From Mnemiopsis leidyi (lineage: Eukaryota > Ctenophora > Tentaculata > Lobata > Bolinopsidae): DNA of 20,177 nucleotides. Each line of letters begins with the position of its first letter. The first letter of the stretch is position 1. The position numbers and the translations under genes are program-made. The stretch spans positions 401,361 through 421,537 of the forward strand of contig JH153586.1 of assembly GCA_000226015.1 (NCBI GenBank), given 5' to 3'. Under the pieces are notes generated by a model, which did not search any database, was not told where the DNA came from, and saw only the letters and a program-made list of their open reading frames with translations. Of the stretch, positions 1 through 9,525 are shown piece after piece.

Positions 1-181
1 TGATTTATAAATTTATAAAAATGTGAGAAGTTACTTATCAAATTCAATACTTATATTGCAAAGGAAGAGCAAGATTTTACCAGCAGACTGTAAGATCTAA
101 ATAAATAAAGAGTTGGTTAACAAAACCGTGGAGTGCACAAAGTGCACAAAGAGCACACACAACATAAAAGACTTGACTTAC

Positions 182-3100
182 AGTGTGCAGGGGTAACTAT
201 GTGGAAAGCATCAGACAGTCCTATCGCATTTTCGTGATCGTTTGCTTCCAACGTTACCACAGGTAGCTGAAATTAAATTTAAAAAACAATATGCAATAAG
301 TGACGAAGGTCAAGTTTAATGTACTTGATTACTAATTCATCATAATAATTCGATTCGTGTATATAAAGTTCAGTGCTAAGACGAAATAGAGTAGTACTGA
401 GATCATGTCACGTCTTTGTTGTCTTGGCACTGGTCCAAGTTCAATTCAATTTGAGATTTTTCCAGTCCGTTTTTAACCGCTGCGTGTCGTTCACATAGTT
501 TTATAAGGAGCATGAAGAACGGGGAAGTATTACTTATTCTGAACGACCGATTTGAATGTCACATAACATTTCAACACGGCCTACATTCCAATCAGTTCAC
601 AGAGTTAGCACATGAAGTTAAAAGACGCTTGCTTTTGACCTTTAGATCTAGGTGATAGGTCGAGCGAACGCCGTACCTCAGGGGAGCGGGACTGGGCGCT
701 CATGTTTTCGAGTATTTAACTGTTCAGATGACGTAGAAAGTTATTTCCGTGTGAAAACAAGACTCCGGATTGTAATTCTATATCTTATTTTCATGGCTGA
801 TGTAATATTAAGATGAATGACTTGTTTTTAATATAATAGCAGCACGATGATACGCGCGTGCGCGGCTCAAAATGCAAATGTTAACACTGTGCCGCGCATA
901 CTTTTGACAAACAAACGTTCAAATTTGCTAGTACAGCGGACGCGACGAGATTACCGCATCCAATTTTAGATCCAGGCGTAACATGCTATTCCGCTTCAAG
1001 TTGAGTCCTGAGGGAAGGCACACACACTGACTAGCCACAATTTGCTATCAACCAATAGTTTTCAGTAGTAGAGCGAAAAATAATTGAATGAATAAAATGA
1101 CATCCAGCATGATTTGCAGATAAAAGACAGTGATTGGCTAACATATCATATCTGTCTTGCTAATCACTTAATATCCTCGAATTTAAATTGATGAACTAAT
1201 TGTTGTAATTGAGTTTTAAATACTACAGAATCATAACAACGTACCTCCTTATACGCAAAGACGATATCGTTGTTTTTGTGTAGCTGTAATTGAAAGGTAA
1301 AGTTACCCTTCTCACTCGCATTCGCAATTTGCATCTTATCCCACTGTACTATAAATAAGTTCTCTGAAAATTGGTGAGTTTTAAAGGGTGGAAGGAGGAA
1401 AGATAAGCAATACTTTAGAGAATACTGAGGTAAAGAGATTTGATCCAAGGTACGTTCGATGTGTTTTGAAGTAGGTACTTCAGCATGCATGTCGCGATTA
1501 AATCAGTACTAAAGTGGAGTGACTTAATCACTAATGACGTCATCCAATAAAGTTAACTCCAGAACATAACTTGTCGATGACGTAATTGTATTCTTTAACA
1601 CCGAAGTTATATATCTTATCCAAAAATACGTGTATAAACGGGATTCAGGAACAGTAATGAGTTAATTTGCAACCTACAAAATTTCGGTGGCCTTCTTTTC
1701 ATTTCATTGAAAAGGAAAATATCTATGCTGTGATTGCTCATCAGTAATCATGTTTAACTTACCATCACCGTAATAGTAAACGTTAGATCCCGAACTAGCG
1801 TTAGGGTGAAAGTTGCCCATGAAAGGCGCGATATACTGCGCAAACGATACCACTTTGGGAGAGAGAATATCGCCCACGTGCATAAAGCCGCCAGTAAGGA
1901 TCGTTATCATCTCGTTTGTTACCGGCTGTCCGTAAAACAAGAAGTCTGTCAGGCTGAATTCTCCGGGCTGAAAACAGAGAGGGGTGAAATATATGTGAGA
2001 CAAACAGAGAGAGGTAAAATATTTGTGAGAAAAACAGAGAGGGGTGAAATATTTGTGAGAAAAACAGAGAAAGGTGAAATATTTGTGAGAAAAACAGAGA
2101 AAGGTGAAATATTTGTGAGAAAAACAGAGAAAGGTGAAATATTTGTGAGAAAAACAGAGAGAGGTAAAATATTTGTGAGAAAAACAGAGAAAGGTGAAAT
2201 ATTTGTGAGAAAAACAGAGAGGGGTGAAATATTTGTGAGAAAAACAGAGAGGGGTGAAATATTTGTGAGAAAAACAGTGGTTGTGAAATAGTTTGAGTGA
2301 ATGCTTAAGAACAATCCACATGAATCAGAGTAAGATTTGAATTTCAGGAAAATCGATTTTCCTGCAAAGAACCCAAGTAGTAGTCGTGGAAACCTTTGCT
2401 ACAAAATTTGCAATTTTGTAGCAAAGGTTCCTACAGATGTCCCACATTTTTTGACAAAATTTCTCCCTGTATAATCAGCAATGTTTGTCTAGATCATGGG
2501 CCTTTGTAATATAATGATGACACCTGGCTGCCATGGTATATACAACTCAACCTGACCTAGATTAGCAGGTCTTGTACAAAGTATGCAGTAATACAGTTTT
2601 GTAGTACAGTTGTGCAGCGTACAATCTGTGGTATACCATATACATGGCTCATAAATATTTCAAGACAAGAAACACAGTAAGAAATTGCTCCGACACTTTC
2701 ATTTAGAAAATGAGAAAAAGAAATTAGTTGGTTGGAGCGATAAGGTTACACACAAATTCTGCAGTAAATTGTACATCAAAGTTAGACTGTTTAAGAAGAT
2801 AAGTTTCTTTATAAACCACCTGTGAGTTGTATGTTACACAGACATGTATAGTTACAATATGTGGAATCGTGCTATAACTACTGTAAAATTTTGAATTTCT
2901 TGTCAGTCATATTTACACAAATAATGAGTCTTACTTTGCTAGAAGGAGCAATATTAGACGTGCTATGGAAAAAATTGCGCAATAAAGTGATTGACTTCTT
3001 ACTTCATATCGGTTTTAAAACTCAGTTCCATCAACATCTGTTGACTGTTCAGACAGGTGCCAGATAGATAGAGCTCCAATTTAAATCCAATCAAAACGAG

Positions 3101-6100
3101 CTTCCATAATAGATAATAATCGTAAACATAATTTAGAAATAAATCGATAGTTGTTCAGTGTAATAGTTCAACAGTTACATGAGCAATGATGGTATTTGTG
3201 GGCACTGTTCAGTGTACAGTACTTCAGTAGTTGACACTCATCGCGAGCAACTAAACAAAGGAGTATTATCAAGTACATAACATCGTATGTATAATTATGA
3301 AGTTAGTATCAGTGTGACCATTTTGTTGGAAACATTAACGTCCTCTCGCTTCAATGCTTTTGAATAAGCAATCAATTAGAAATGGTAAAGGTCACAGACA
3401 TGTTGTATCATATGACAGAGATTGACTAATAAGAAGCTAGATGTGAGCAATCGACATCGAGGAAAGCTCTCATGTGGTGTAAAAAAATTGTGAATCTTCA
3501 CAAAAATTCCATTTTATATCCCGCAGAATCGACCTGATGATTCGAAACGACTCTTGGATTTTTGAAACTGGTTTGTAGGTATAACTGTCTGTACGGCTAC
3601 TCCATATTTGTAATTGTATTGATTTGATATATTACATTTTTCACTTGCCTACTTTGCTTGCTATATTTTCATTTTCATATCTTCTGACAATTTGTTCACT
3701 AATTATCATTTTAACGCTACTTTTCAAAAAATGTGTATATTGTGGCCTGTTCTTCTTGTTTAAATCTGAAAGTAATATAATTTGAGACTTTGTTTTTTTA
3801 CAAAAAGTGAGTCTCCATACACATTCCTTACACAAGGGATGGTCACGTGTCTAAACATGGCAGATGATAGAAAAGCAGTGAGGTGAAAAAGCTAAGAGAA
3901 ACAGCTCTCACTTTAACAGGGTTTTAAACCCAATACAATAGTAAAAAGTGTAAATCAGGCATGTACAAGTGCAGGGGGAGTCACACAAATTTTCACTTTG
4001 TGTTTATGTATAGATGTACCTTATAGAAGGCATGGCCATTAATCAAAGGTTCTACATAGACTAGCTTGGTGCTCCTTGTAGCACAACAATGAGAATGTAA
4101 TCAAATAGTCGTTAGTGTGCTATGTAGGTGCTATTTATAACAACTAAAGCTTATTAACGGTTGTAATTTACAGCTTGTTTTATCTTATACACCTGGTAAG
4201 CAAAGCCAGAGTCCTATATATGTCGGTATATTTCAAATATATATATATATATATGTATTTTGATAAAGTTTAATTATTTCTACGGCATTTTAGTTAGCAG
4301 TAGTAGTACACATGTTTGTATGTAGTAGAATAGAATAGAATCAGGTTATTCACAGCACATTTTACACTTCATAGTGTTCTATATATAGTGTTAAATGTTT
4401 AATGTATATTTGAACAATGCATTTAAATGTATGTATTTTGTAGAATGTATATCCATACAAATGCAATGTATAATTTTGTACGGTGCATAATGTATACCTG
4501 TAGCTTGTACCCTCTCTTTGGTTCAGATGTGGACAGATTGATATGTTTCGTGCTCTGGTACACAGGATTTTGGTCTGGTGCCAGCTCTTTCCACTGAGAC
4601 TGAGTATCGCCTGTTAAGACACTGTGTTAACTGTCAATTATCTGCTGATCTTACTGTTATTAAACTTAATTGAATGTTCAGCTTGGAGTAATAAGAAATA
4701 ATAAAATCACACTTTACACATCAATAGATAGAATGTTCAGGTAAATAAAGTTCAGGTAAATAAAGTACATTCCCCTAACATTGAAGAAAGTCACTTTTGG
4801 GAAGGTGCTGCACATATTTTGACATTTTGTAGCGATTGACCATCGAGTAGTTTGAATCAATAAAAAAGAATCAATAGTTAAAACCGCTCCTTCGAATTTG
4901 TGACACCTCCTCATGGGTAATGATCCTCATTTATAAAAAAAATCCAAAATATAAACTTACCGGTAATATAAATAGCTTTATAGTACTTGTGTCTATCCTG
5001 CAAAAAAGAAGAAAATCGTTGTAAGTGGCATTTAACATTTGAAGTCATGCAATTACATTTTGAGGTATTGAGTTCAAAGTATTTCGGTCCATGTTCGAAA
5101 ACCTACATGCAGTGATATCCATAATAGAAATTTGGTTCTGATTTTGTGGTTTGAAGGAAGTAAAGTTAGTCTCTCAAACTTATGATCTCCGAATTGAATT
5201 TGACTACATAATCAAATTTTTACTTATAAGAAAATTACATGGTTTGAAAGGCCTGATCATTTCATTTATGTATCTAATATCTATTCCTAATTCGTTCCTT
5301 GACTGTTTTTTCAGACATAGCCGTCCCCATACATATTTAGTTTAATTAAAAAGTTTTGTTTTGAACATAAAAATGATCTTTCACCATCGATAGTACAAGT
5401 GCAGTAAAATGGCACAATCTGGGGGAAGAAATTTAAAGATCGTCAAACTTTTTTCATTTTGCCAAAATTAGTGAACTTAATAAAACTAATTATTTTAACT
5501 TAATGATTGAACTGCCTAAATTCAAGTATTTTTGCCATTTTGCTTATTTGCTATAGGGATTGAATACTGTTTATTTCGCGAAATCTGTTTAGCTGCTGGA
5601 CATAAGCCAACCCTAATTAGATTTATGCTGCGTAAATCAATCATAGGGGATAGCATGACCACTAGTATATTTAATTGTATGCTTTTCGTGTGTAAATTTG
5701 GTTTATCAAATATAGCTCTAGCTACATTTGTCCTCAAAGACTTTTCTGGCACATTCCAAACCAACCTCTGAGCAAGTGTTGTTCTCGTTCTTACAATACT
5801 CCTTAATCTCATCCTCTACGTCCAGTCCACTAATGTCTGAACTACTACTTCCATCGTCATCAGTACCGGTATCTTCCGACCCTGAATTATCTGAAGTCGT
5901 TGTGTCAGCTGTATTGTCTGCCTGCGTACTGCCATCGTCGGATGTTTCCTCAGACGTGGAGTTTCCAGTTCCTGCAGGAACTTCTGGTGTTGGTGCAGGT
6001 GTCGTGATGTTTGGTCCTGTAGGAATCGCTTTGTTCTATAACTTTTCTTAAGAATATCAAAATTCTAAAGACCCCTTCGCTCATGTGATACTCTGAATGA

Positions 6101-6577
6101 GCTCCAATATATTATGGTATCTCAATATCTCATTGTACATGGGAAGAAATGGTTGCCTGAGTTGACCTTATTCCTACTGTACATTTTTACAATACATCTT
6201 AAATTCGATGCATATTTTTAAACATCCACATCATTTTACCTGTTAGTTCTGATGTATCTGATAATCGCTTATTTCTGTTAAGGTATTCTATTTTGACTTC
6301 TAAAGATTGTGATGATGATCCTGCATAGTTGTCTATTACGTAGTTCTCAAATGTCAGCGACAATAAGGAACACCCTGAAAGTATTATCGGTCAGTAAGAT
6401 CTAAGTTCTTGAATTATTTCAAATTCATTTTGCTCTTTAATTCGAAATGAGTGATAGCTTCTAGTTTTCAGTTCTATTGTCATTGCTCTCAACAACATGA
6501 TTCATGTCCGAACTTTTTAAATGTGCTCATTATCAAGTTTTACCTGTTAAGAAGAGAAACAGTAGGGCTGGTTTCAT
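182..6577 (-). CDS. PLXDC/TEM7-like plexin-domain-containing protein, 3' end outside the window
   Basis: This is a secretory-pathway protein resembling vertebrate PLXDC1/PLXDC2, single-pass membrane proteins reported as PEDF receptors. Coding exons in transcript order are 6577-6544, 6374-6240, 6016-5766, 4997-4961, 3765-3653, 1967-1763, 1363-1245 and 266-182. All junctions keep phase and give 326 residues. Residues 1-15 form a signal peptide (starting MKPALLFLFL). Residues 57-140 are a Thr/Pro/Asp/Ser-rich acidic stretch. The nidogen-like core spans about 145-325: HKYYKAIY at 143-150, DFLFYGQP at 198-205, TGGF at 215-218, AQYIAPFMGNF at 233-243, VQWD at 264-267, DIVFAYKE at 291-298 and GLSDAF at 314-319. 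Vertebrate PLXDC has FDFPFYGHP, ATGGF, TQYIAPLMANF, VQWDH, IIFGYKEIP and GLSDAF in the same order. The PSI domain, membrane segment and tail expected next would lie before position 1. The family call is firm; the donor at 3652 (AAA|gtaggc) and the acceptor at 6017 are the weakest sites. Confidence 0.9.
267..1244 (-). other. Intron of the PLXDC-like gene with a POU-type octamer
   Basis: This 978-bp intron lies between coding exons 7 and 8, with donor gtacg and acceptor atttcag on the minus strand. I see no convincing coding exon or RNA gene. It contains a perfect octamer ATGCAAAT at 872-879 beside a CpG-rich stretch (850-866). Bases 600-720 and 930-1010 are somewhat richer in GC than the surrounding DNA. 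Confidence 0.6.
1971..2277 (+). repeat. 30-bp minisatellite, ten units plus a partial, in a PLXDC-like intron
   Basis: Ten head-to-tail 30-bp units start at 1971, followed by a seven-base partial copy (AAAACAG) ending at 2277. The shared core is GTGAAATATTTGTGAGA followed by AAAACAGAGA. Units vary mainly at bases 11-15, as GGGGT, GAGGT or AAGGT. Unit 1 has ATATGTG instead of ATTTGTG and unit 2 begins CAAACAG. The period is divisible by three and the unit lacks stops in several frames, so long repetitive open frames appear on both strands. These are not genes. The minus strand of unit 1 supplies the polypyrimidine tract and the acceptor flank of the exon ending at 1967. Confidence 0.95.
2345..2364. 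repeat. Perfect 20-bp palindrome
   Basis: CAGGAAAATCGATTTTCCTG reads the same on both strands. It lies in a PLXDC-like intron, 67 bp past the minisatellite and 26 bp before a second, longer hairpin. Confidence 0.8.
2391..2429. repeat. Perfect inverted repeat: 18-bp stem, 3-nt loop
   Basis: The arms AACCTTTGCTACAAAATT (2391-2408) and AATTTTGTAGCAAAGGTT (2412-2429) are exact reverse complements around the loop TGC. With one extra A on the left side the match extends to GGAAACC/GGTTCC. It could be a small foldback element remnant. The stem is short for a canonical microRNA precursor. Confidence 0.8.
2430..3652 (-). other. Remainder of the large PLXDC-like intron
   Basis: This is AT-rich intronic DNA downstream of the two palindromes and before the donor at 3652. 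Open frames of up to 68 codons on the plus strand (2861-3067) show no recognisable family and no splice support. I see no RNA gene or mobile element. Confidence 0.5.
3766..4960 (-). other. PLXDC-like intron between exons 4 and 5, with simple repeats
   Basis: This 1,195-bp AT-rich intron has donor G|gtaagt and acceptor ttactttcag on the minus strand. It holds a (TA)n run at about 4237-4254, a short AGAAT triplet repeat near 4327-4341 and an E-box GGTCACGTGT at 3840-3849. A duplicated 16-bp motif (GTTCAGGTAAATAAAG) occupies 4734-4765. No coding segment is recognised. Confidence 0.55.
4237..4254. repeat. (TA)n microsatellite
   Basis: An uninterrupted alternating AT/TA run of about nine units lies inside the intron between exons 4 and 5 of the PLXDC-like gene. 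Confidence 0.85.
4998..5765 (-). other. PLXDC-like intron between exons 3 and 4
   Basis: This 768-bp AT-rich intron separates the acidic-stretch exon from the 37-bp exon. The acceptor on the minus strand is strong (TTCTTTTTTGCAG). The donor is inferred as GAG|gttggt, which is weaker but keeps phase. Open frames on both strands inside it show no family resemblance. Confidence 0.5.
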
Positions 6578-6600
6578 GAAGTCAGTTTAATATCATACAG
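6578..6600 (-). promoter_or_regulatory. 5' leader and possible 3' splice site before the PLXDC-like start codon
   Basis: Read on the minus strand, a pyrimidine tract followed by AG (TGTTTCTCCTTAG, bases 6613-6601) lies 23 nt before the start codon at 6577-6575. It looks like an acceptor for a 5' UTR intron or a spliced leader. The start is supported by the signal peptide directly after it and by the phase-1 donor at 6543 joining the next exon. Confidence 0.4.
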
Positions 6601-7222
6601 CTAAGGAGAAACAGTTATTATTAGATCTTGGGAAACACATTTGTCACTTACGAATTATCAGAGTCTAATCTTAGCATCCATGTGATGTGAATTTCATTAA
6701 GCATAAGTATTTCATAATAACAGAGAAAATCAGGGGGCAAGCCTTTGTTATTTGGTGTCCCTATATTGTTCCTCGTTGCCATGACTTTTAGTAACAAGAT
6801 TTCGTCCTGTAAATTTGATTAAGTTTTATGGGGTTATGCAAACTTATGTCACATACAATTGTAGGATGTCTGGCTTGCAGTTTTGAGGCGTATCAATGTA
6901 TTATGGTTTGTTGAACTTTCCATAATGTTGTAAGAGTAACAACTAACATGGTAATTCGTTTCTGTACCCACACATAGATAAGGAGGTAAAGAAGATGGAC
7001 ATTGTTTTGGTTTTGTGTCTTATGAGTCAAATAAGATTAATTTTAATTCCACTTTAATTGCAGTTGCCCTAGAACTATTTTAGTTCGATTTCATTGCTAG
7101 CTTCCATATAATTTCGTATGATATTAGACCTGCTTGTACTTCCTAACTTCTTTGTTATTTTGTTATCAGTCTCATTTCTCCTAAAACTTGAATTAGTTCA
7201 GGTATATGGCATATGCCCCAGG
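6601..7222. promoter_or_regulatory. Divergent intergenic region between the PLXDC-like and DOMON genes
   Basis: The two start codons point away from each other and are separated by 645 bp, so both promoters must lie in this AT-rich stretch unless there are long 5' UTR introns. I see no clear TATA box. A plus-strand AG acceptor-like site (AATTAGTTCAG, ending 7201) lies 21 nt before the DOMON start. An in-frame upstream ATG at 7118 would add 35 mostly hydrophobic residues before the predicted signal peptide, and I consider it less likely to be the start. Confidence 0.5.
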
Positions 7223-9519
7223 ATGATATTTTATCTACTTCTACTCTTGCTGAAGCCTGGGAGGGGTGATAGTGAAATGGGGTGTTATGAAAATGAGACG
7301 AACTGCATAAGATATCCTGACAACTGTGCAGGGCTGGAGTGTACCTGGGTTATGAAGTACAAGCCATTGTCTGGTGATACAACAAAGGTATAGTGCATGG
7401 TGAACAAGAGAAACATAAGTTGAATGATAATATTGATGAATCATCACAAAATTTAGTAAGAGTCGTGTAGTACCCCAGTGGTACCACTAGTAATATCCCA
7501 GAAACACCACAGTAGTATCCCGATAGTACCCTAGAGGTAACCCAGTAGTGTCCCAGTAGTGTCCCAGTAGTGTCAAAGTAGTGTCCCAGTAGTGTCAAAG
7601 TAGTGTCCCAGTAGTATCCCAGCAGGAAACAGGCCAATGCCGTAACCCTGTAGTACACAAGTAGTATCCAAGTAATGCTACAGTAGTATCACTGTCTTGC
7701 TTGGTATCTTCAGACATGGTAGCATGATCTAATTGTGGCCTAATCAGTAATCGGCCCATTTTTTGATTGGACCTGATTTTATCACTAGCATGTCAAATAG
7801 ATCCCATTAAAAGTAATAGGCAAAATCATTCAATTATTATTTATTTATTTATTCAATCAAGTTCAATAAATAAGCAGTATGGCTTAAATTCTTTTAGATC
7901 GAGATATCCGGGCGACCTGAAGAATTAAGGCTAAATACCTACAAAGACAATATGTGGCTGGCTTTTGGATTTTCACCACATGACAGTGGAATGTCTGACA
8001 TGACTATTTATGCTTGTCAGCGGGTTGGTGGAACAAATTACACAGTCAGGAAACTACCTAGTAGTGGGTACAATGTTGTAAAGTAAGTTATGATATTCAA
8101 CATGTACTACAATAATGCCTAGCATCAGTACTAAGTAAGACTTAATACTAAGTAGAATGTCTGTTTAAATTTTTTTACTTTCTCATTATCAAGTGCATAC
8201 GTTACTTGAGATTATTATTTCAGTTCGGAATCAATGGTGATATCAAAAACAGGGACCTTGAGAGCAAATTATTATGATGGAGTTATGTCTTGCACATTTG
8301 AAATACTAAATCGACATCTTCCCTCTCAGAAAGAAAAGATGGTTATTAATGCAGGAGGTTAACTGTTTATCAAACTAGCAACAAGTTTTGTCTAATTTAA
8401 TTTTGTGAAATCTGTGCTACACTTCATATATGAGCATGTTAAGCTTGACAGAGACCATCGAATCATAGCAGGATGAAATTAAACAGCATATTGCAGTGAA
8501 ACTATTACGTAAGAACCAGTATACAATAAACATAGAGAAGTGTGATGATAAGAGCATTTGCCCAGGAAATCTTCTTTGGTCAACTCAGCCAAATGACCGC
8601 GCCGTGACACAGTGATTGAGGGTTAAATGAGGAGACTCTCTGTTAAATGATGTTGAATCTTAAGTTATCTAGAATCTAGCCCCTAACTACAATTGTAATA
8701 CCCTGGGTACAGGTGTAACAAACACAAATACAAAAATAGCAGACAATTTTTTCAGGTCCAATGGGTGGAGAAAATAGGATGTGGAAGCACAAGGTCATAC
8801 CTAAAAGAACTCCAAATACAATAAAACTGCAAGTTGAAGGTAATACTATAAAACAATACAGTTTTTACAATTTACAAAGCAAGGGGTATTGTCCAAATTC
8901 AATGGCAATGATCTTTTGATTAAGAAGTTGGTTATAAAACTTTGCCAATAAAAATATAATTGTAGAGGATGATGGTGACAAAGTCATAAATAAGGAACAA
9001 AAGAAGGGATGGGTGAAGTTTAAGAAGCAGATAAAAAAACAGTGTCTCATGAAAGGTAAATAGCAGCATCTCTGCTTCAATTTCATTTGAGAAATTGATT
9101 TTTAATTCTATTGGCACCTAACCCACAATAAATAAAAAGTTGAATGTGAAACCATTTCAGGCTTAAAATCCACTGGTGAATACCTTACAAGGAAAAATAC
9201 AAACTATCTAAAAAAATTGAGCAACCAGTACAAGAAACAGTGTCTTGAAAAGGGTAAATTGTTTAAACATATATATTTGGATTATCAAATGTTATATAGT
9301 ATAAAGAGCTGCAAGTTATATTTCAATTCAATCCAATTCGAAATGTCTCTTTTCTTTATTAGATATCTTGATCACTAATTTTGTTTGCAACAAGCCCATG
9401 TTTGCTAACAGTTTAATGCAACCATTTCAGACTTTAGATCCAAGAAGAATAAGTTAAACAAAAAACGAAAGAAGAAATGCAAAAAGATGGAGAAAGAATT
9501 TTGTAGTTTAATTGCCTAA
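7223..9519 (+). CDS. Secreted DOMON-domain protein (FRRS1-type DOMON) with a lysine-rich C-terminal tail
   Basis: Seven exons (7223-7387, 7898-8082, 8224-8357, 8756-8839, 8966-9055, 9161-9253, 9431-9519) join in phase to give 279 residues and a TAA stop. Residues 1-18 are a signal peptide (MIFYLLLLLL start). Residues 20-150 form a DOMON domain like that of FRRS1: Cys21, Cys28, Cys35 and Cys40 in a CxxxxxxC...PxxC...C pattern, then NMWLAFGFSPHDSGMSD at 73-89, Cys95 and DGVMSC at 135-140. DOMON domains bind heme or sugars; Met87 is in the region of the usual Met heme ligand, but binding is inference. No Reeler or cytochrome b561 segment follows. Instead residues 162-279 are highly basic, with repeated KKQC-type motifs and no membrane helix. 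The gene appears complete. The product is probably extracellular; its function is unknown. Confidence 0.88.
7466..7700. repeat. 11-bp minisatellite in DOMON intron 1
   Basis: The core at about 7540-7620 repeats CCCAGTAGTGT in 11-bp steps. Alternate copies read CAAAGTAGTGT, giving a partial 22-bp higher-order unit. Degenerate copies (AGTAGTATCCC, AGTACCCTAG and similar) extend on both sides. The array lies inside the 510-bp first intron and yields a repetitive minus-strand open frame that is not a gene. Confidence 0.85.
8358..8755 (+). other. DOMON intron 3
   Basis: This 398-bp AT-rich intron separates the last DOMON-domain exon from the first tail exon, with donor G|gttaac and acceptor TTTTTTCAG. 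I see nothing else in it. Confidence 0.6.
8966..9519 (+). other. Three tandem lysine/cysteine exons of the DOMON gene
   Basis: Exons 5, 6 and 7 (8966-9055, 9161-9253, 9431-9519) encode similar basic segments: KKQIKKQCLMK, NQYKKQCLEK and NKKRKKKCKK. Exons 5 and 6 start and end in phase 1 with lengths divisible by three. The introns before exons 6 and 7 end in the same bases, AACCATTTCAG. Exons 5 and 6 share ACAGTGTCT near their 3' ends and both donors read gtaaat. This points to tandem exon duplication. Roughly 30% of the encoded residues are lysine. Confidence 0.7.
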
Positions 9520-9525
9520 ATGCTT

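Noticed and set aside
630..660. Nuclear-receptor half-sites TGACCT and AGGTCG in a PLXDC-like intron
   Set aside because: Spacing and orientation fit no standard response element, and half-sites are common by chance.
1806..2291. Open frames through the 30-bp repeat (plus-strand RGEIFVRKTE repeats; minus-strand SVFLTNISP repeats) as repeat proteins
   Set aside because: The period is divisible by three and stop-free, so open frames arise on both strands automatically. No start, splice or family support exists for these two frames.
2391..2429. MicroRNA precursor
   Set aside because: A perfect 18-bp stem with a 3-nt loop is too short and too tight for a typical animal pre-miRNA.
5728..6051. Plus-strand Ser/Val-rich open frame
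   Set aside because: It is the antisense of the acidic exon of the PLXDC-like gene, which has phase-consistent splice sites.
7241..7658. Minus-strand Tyr/Thr/Leu-rich frames as a gene overlapping the DOMON gene
   Set aside because: They are explained by the 11-bp minisatellite and by antisense reading of exon 1.
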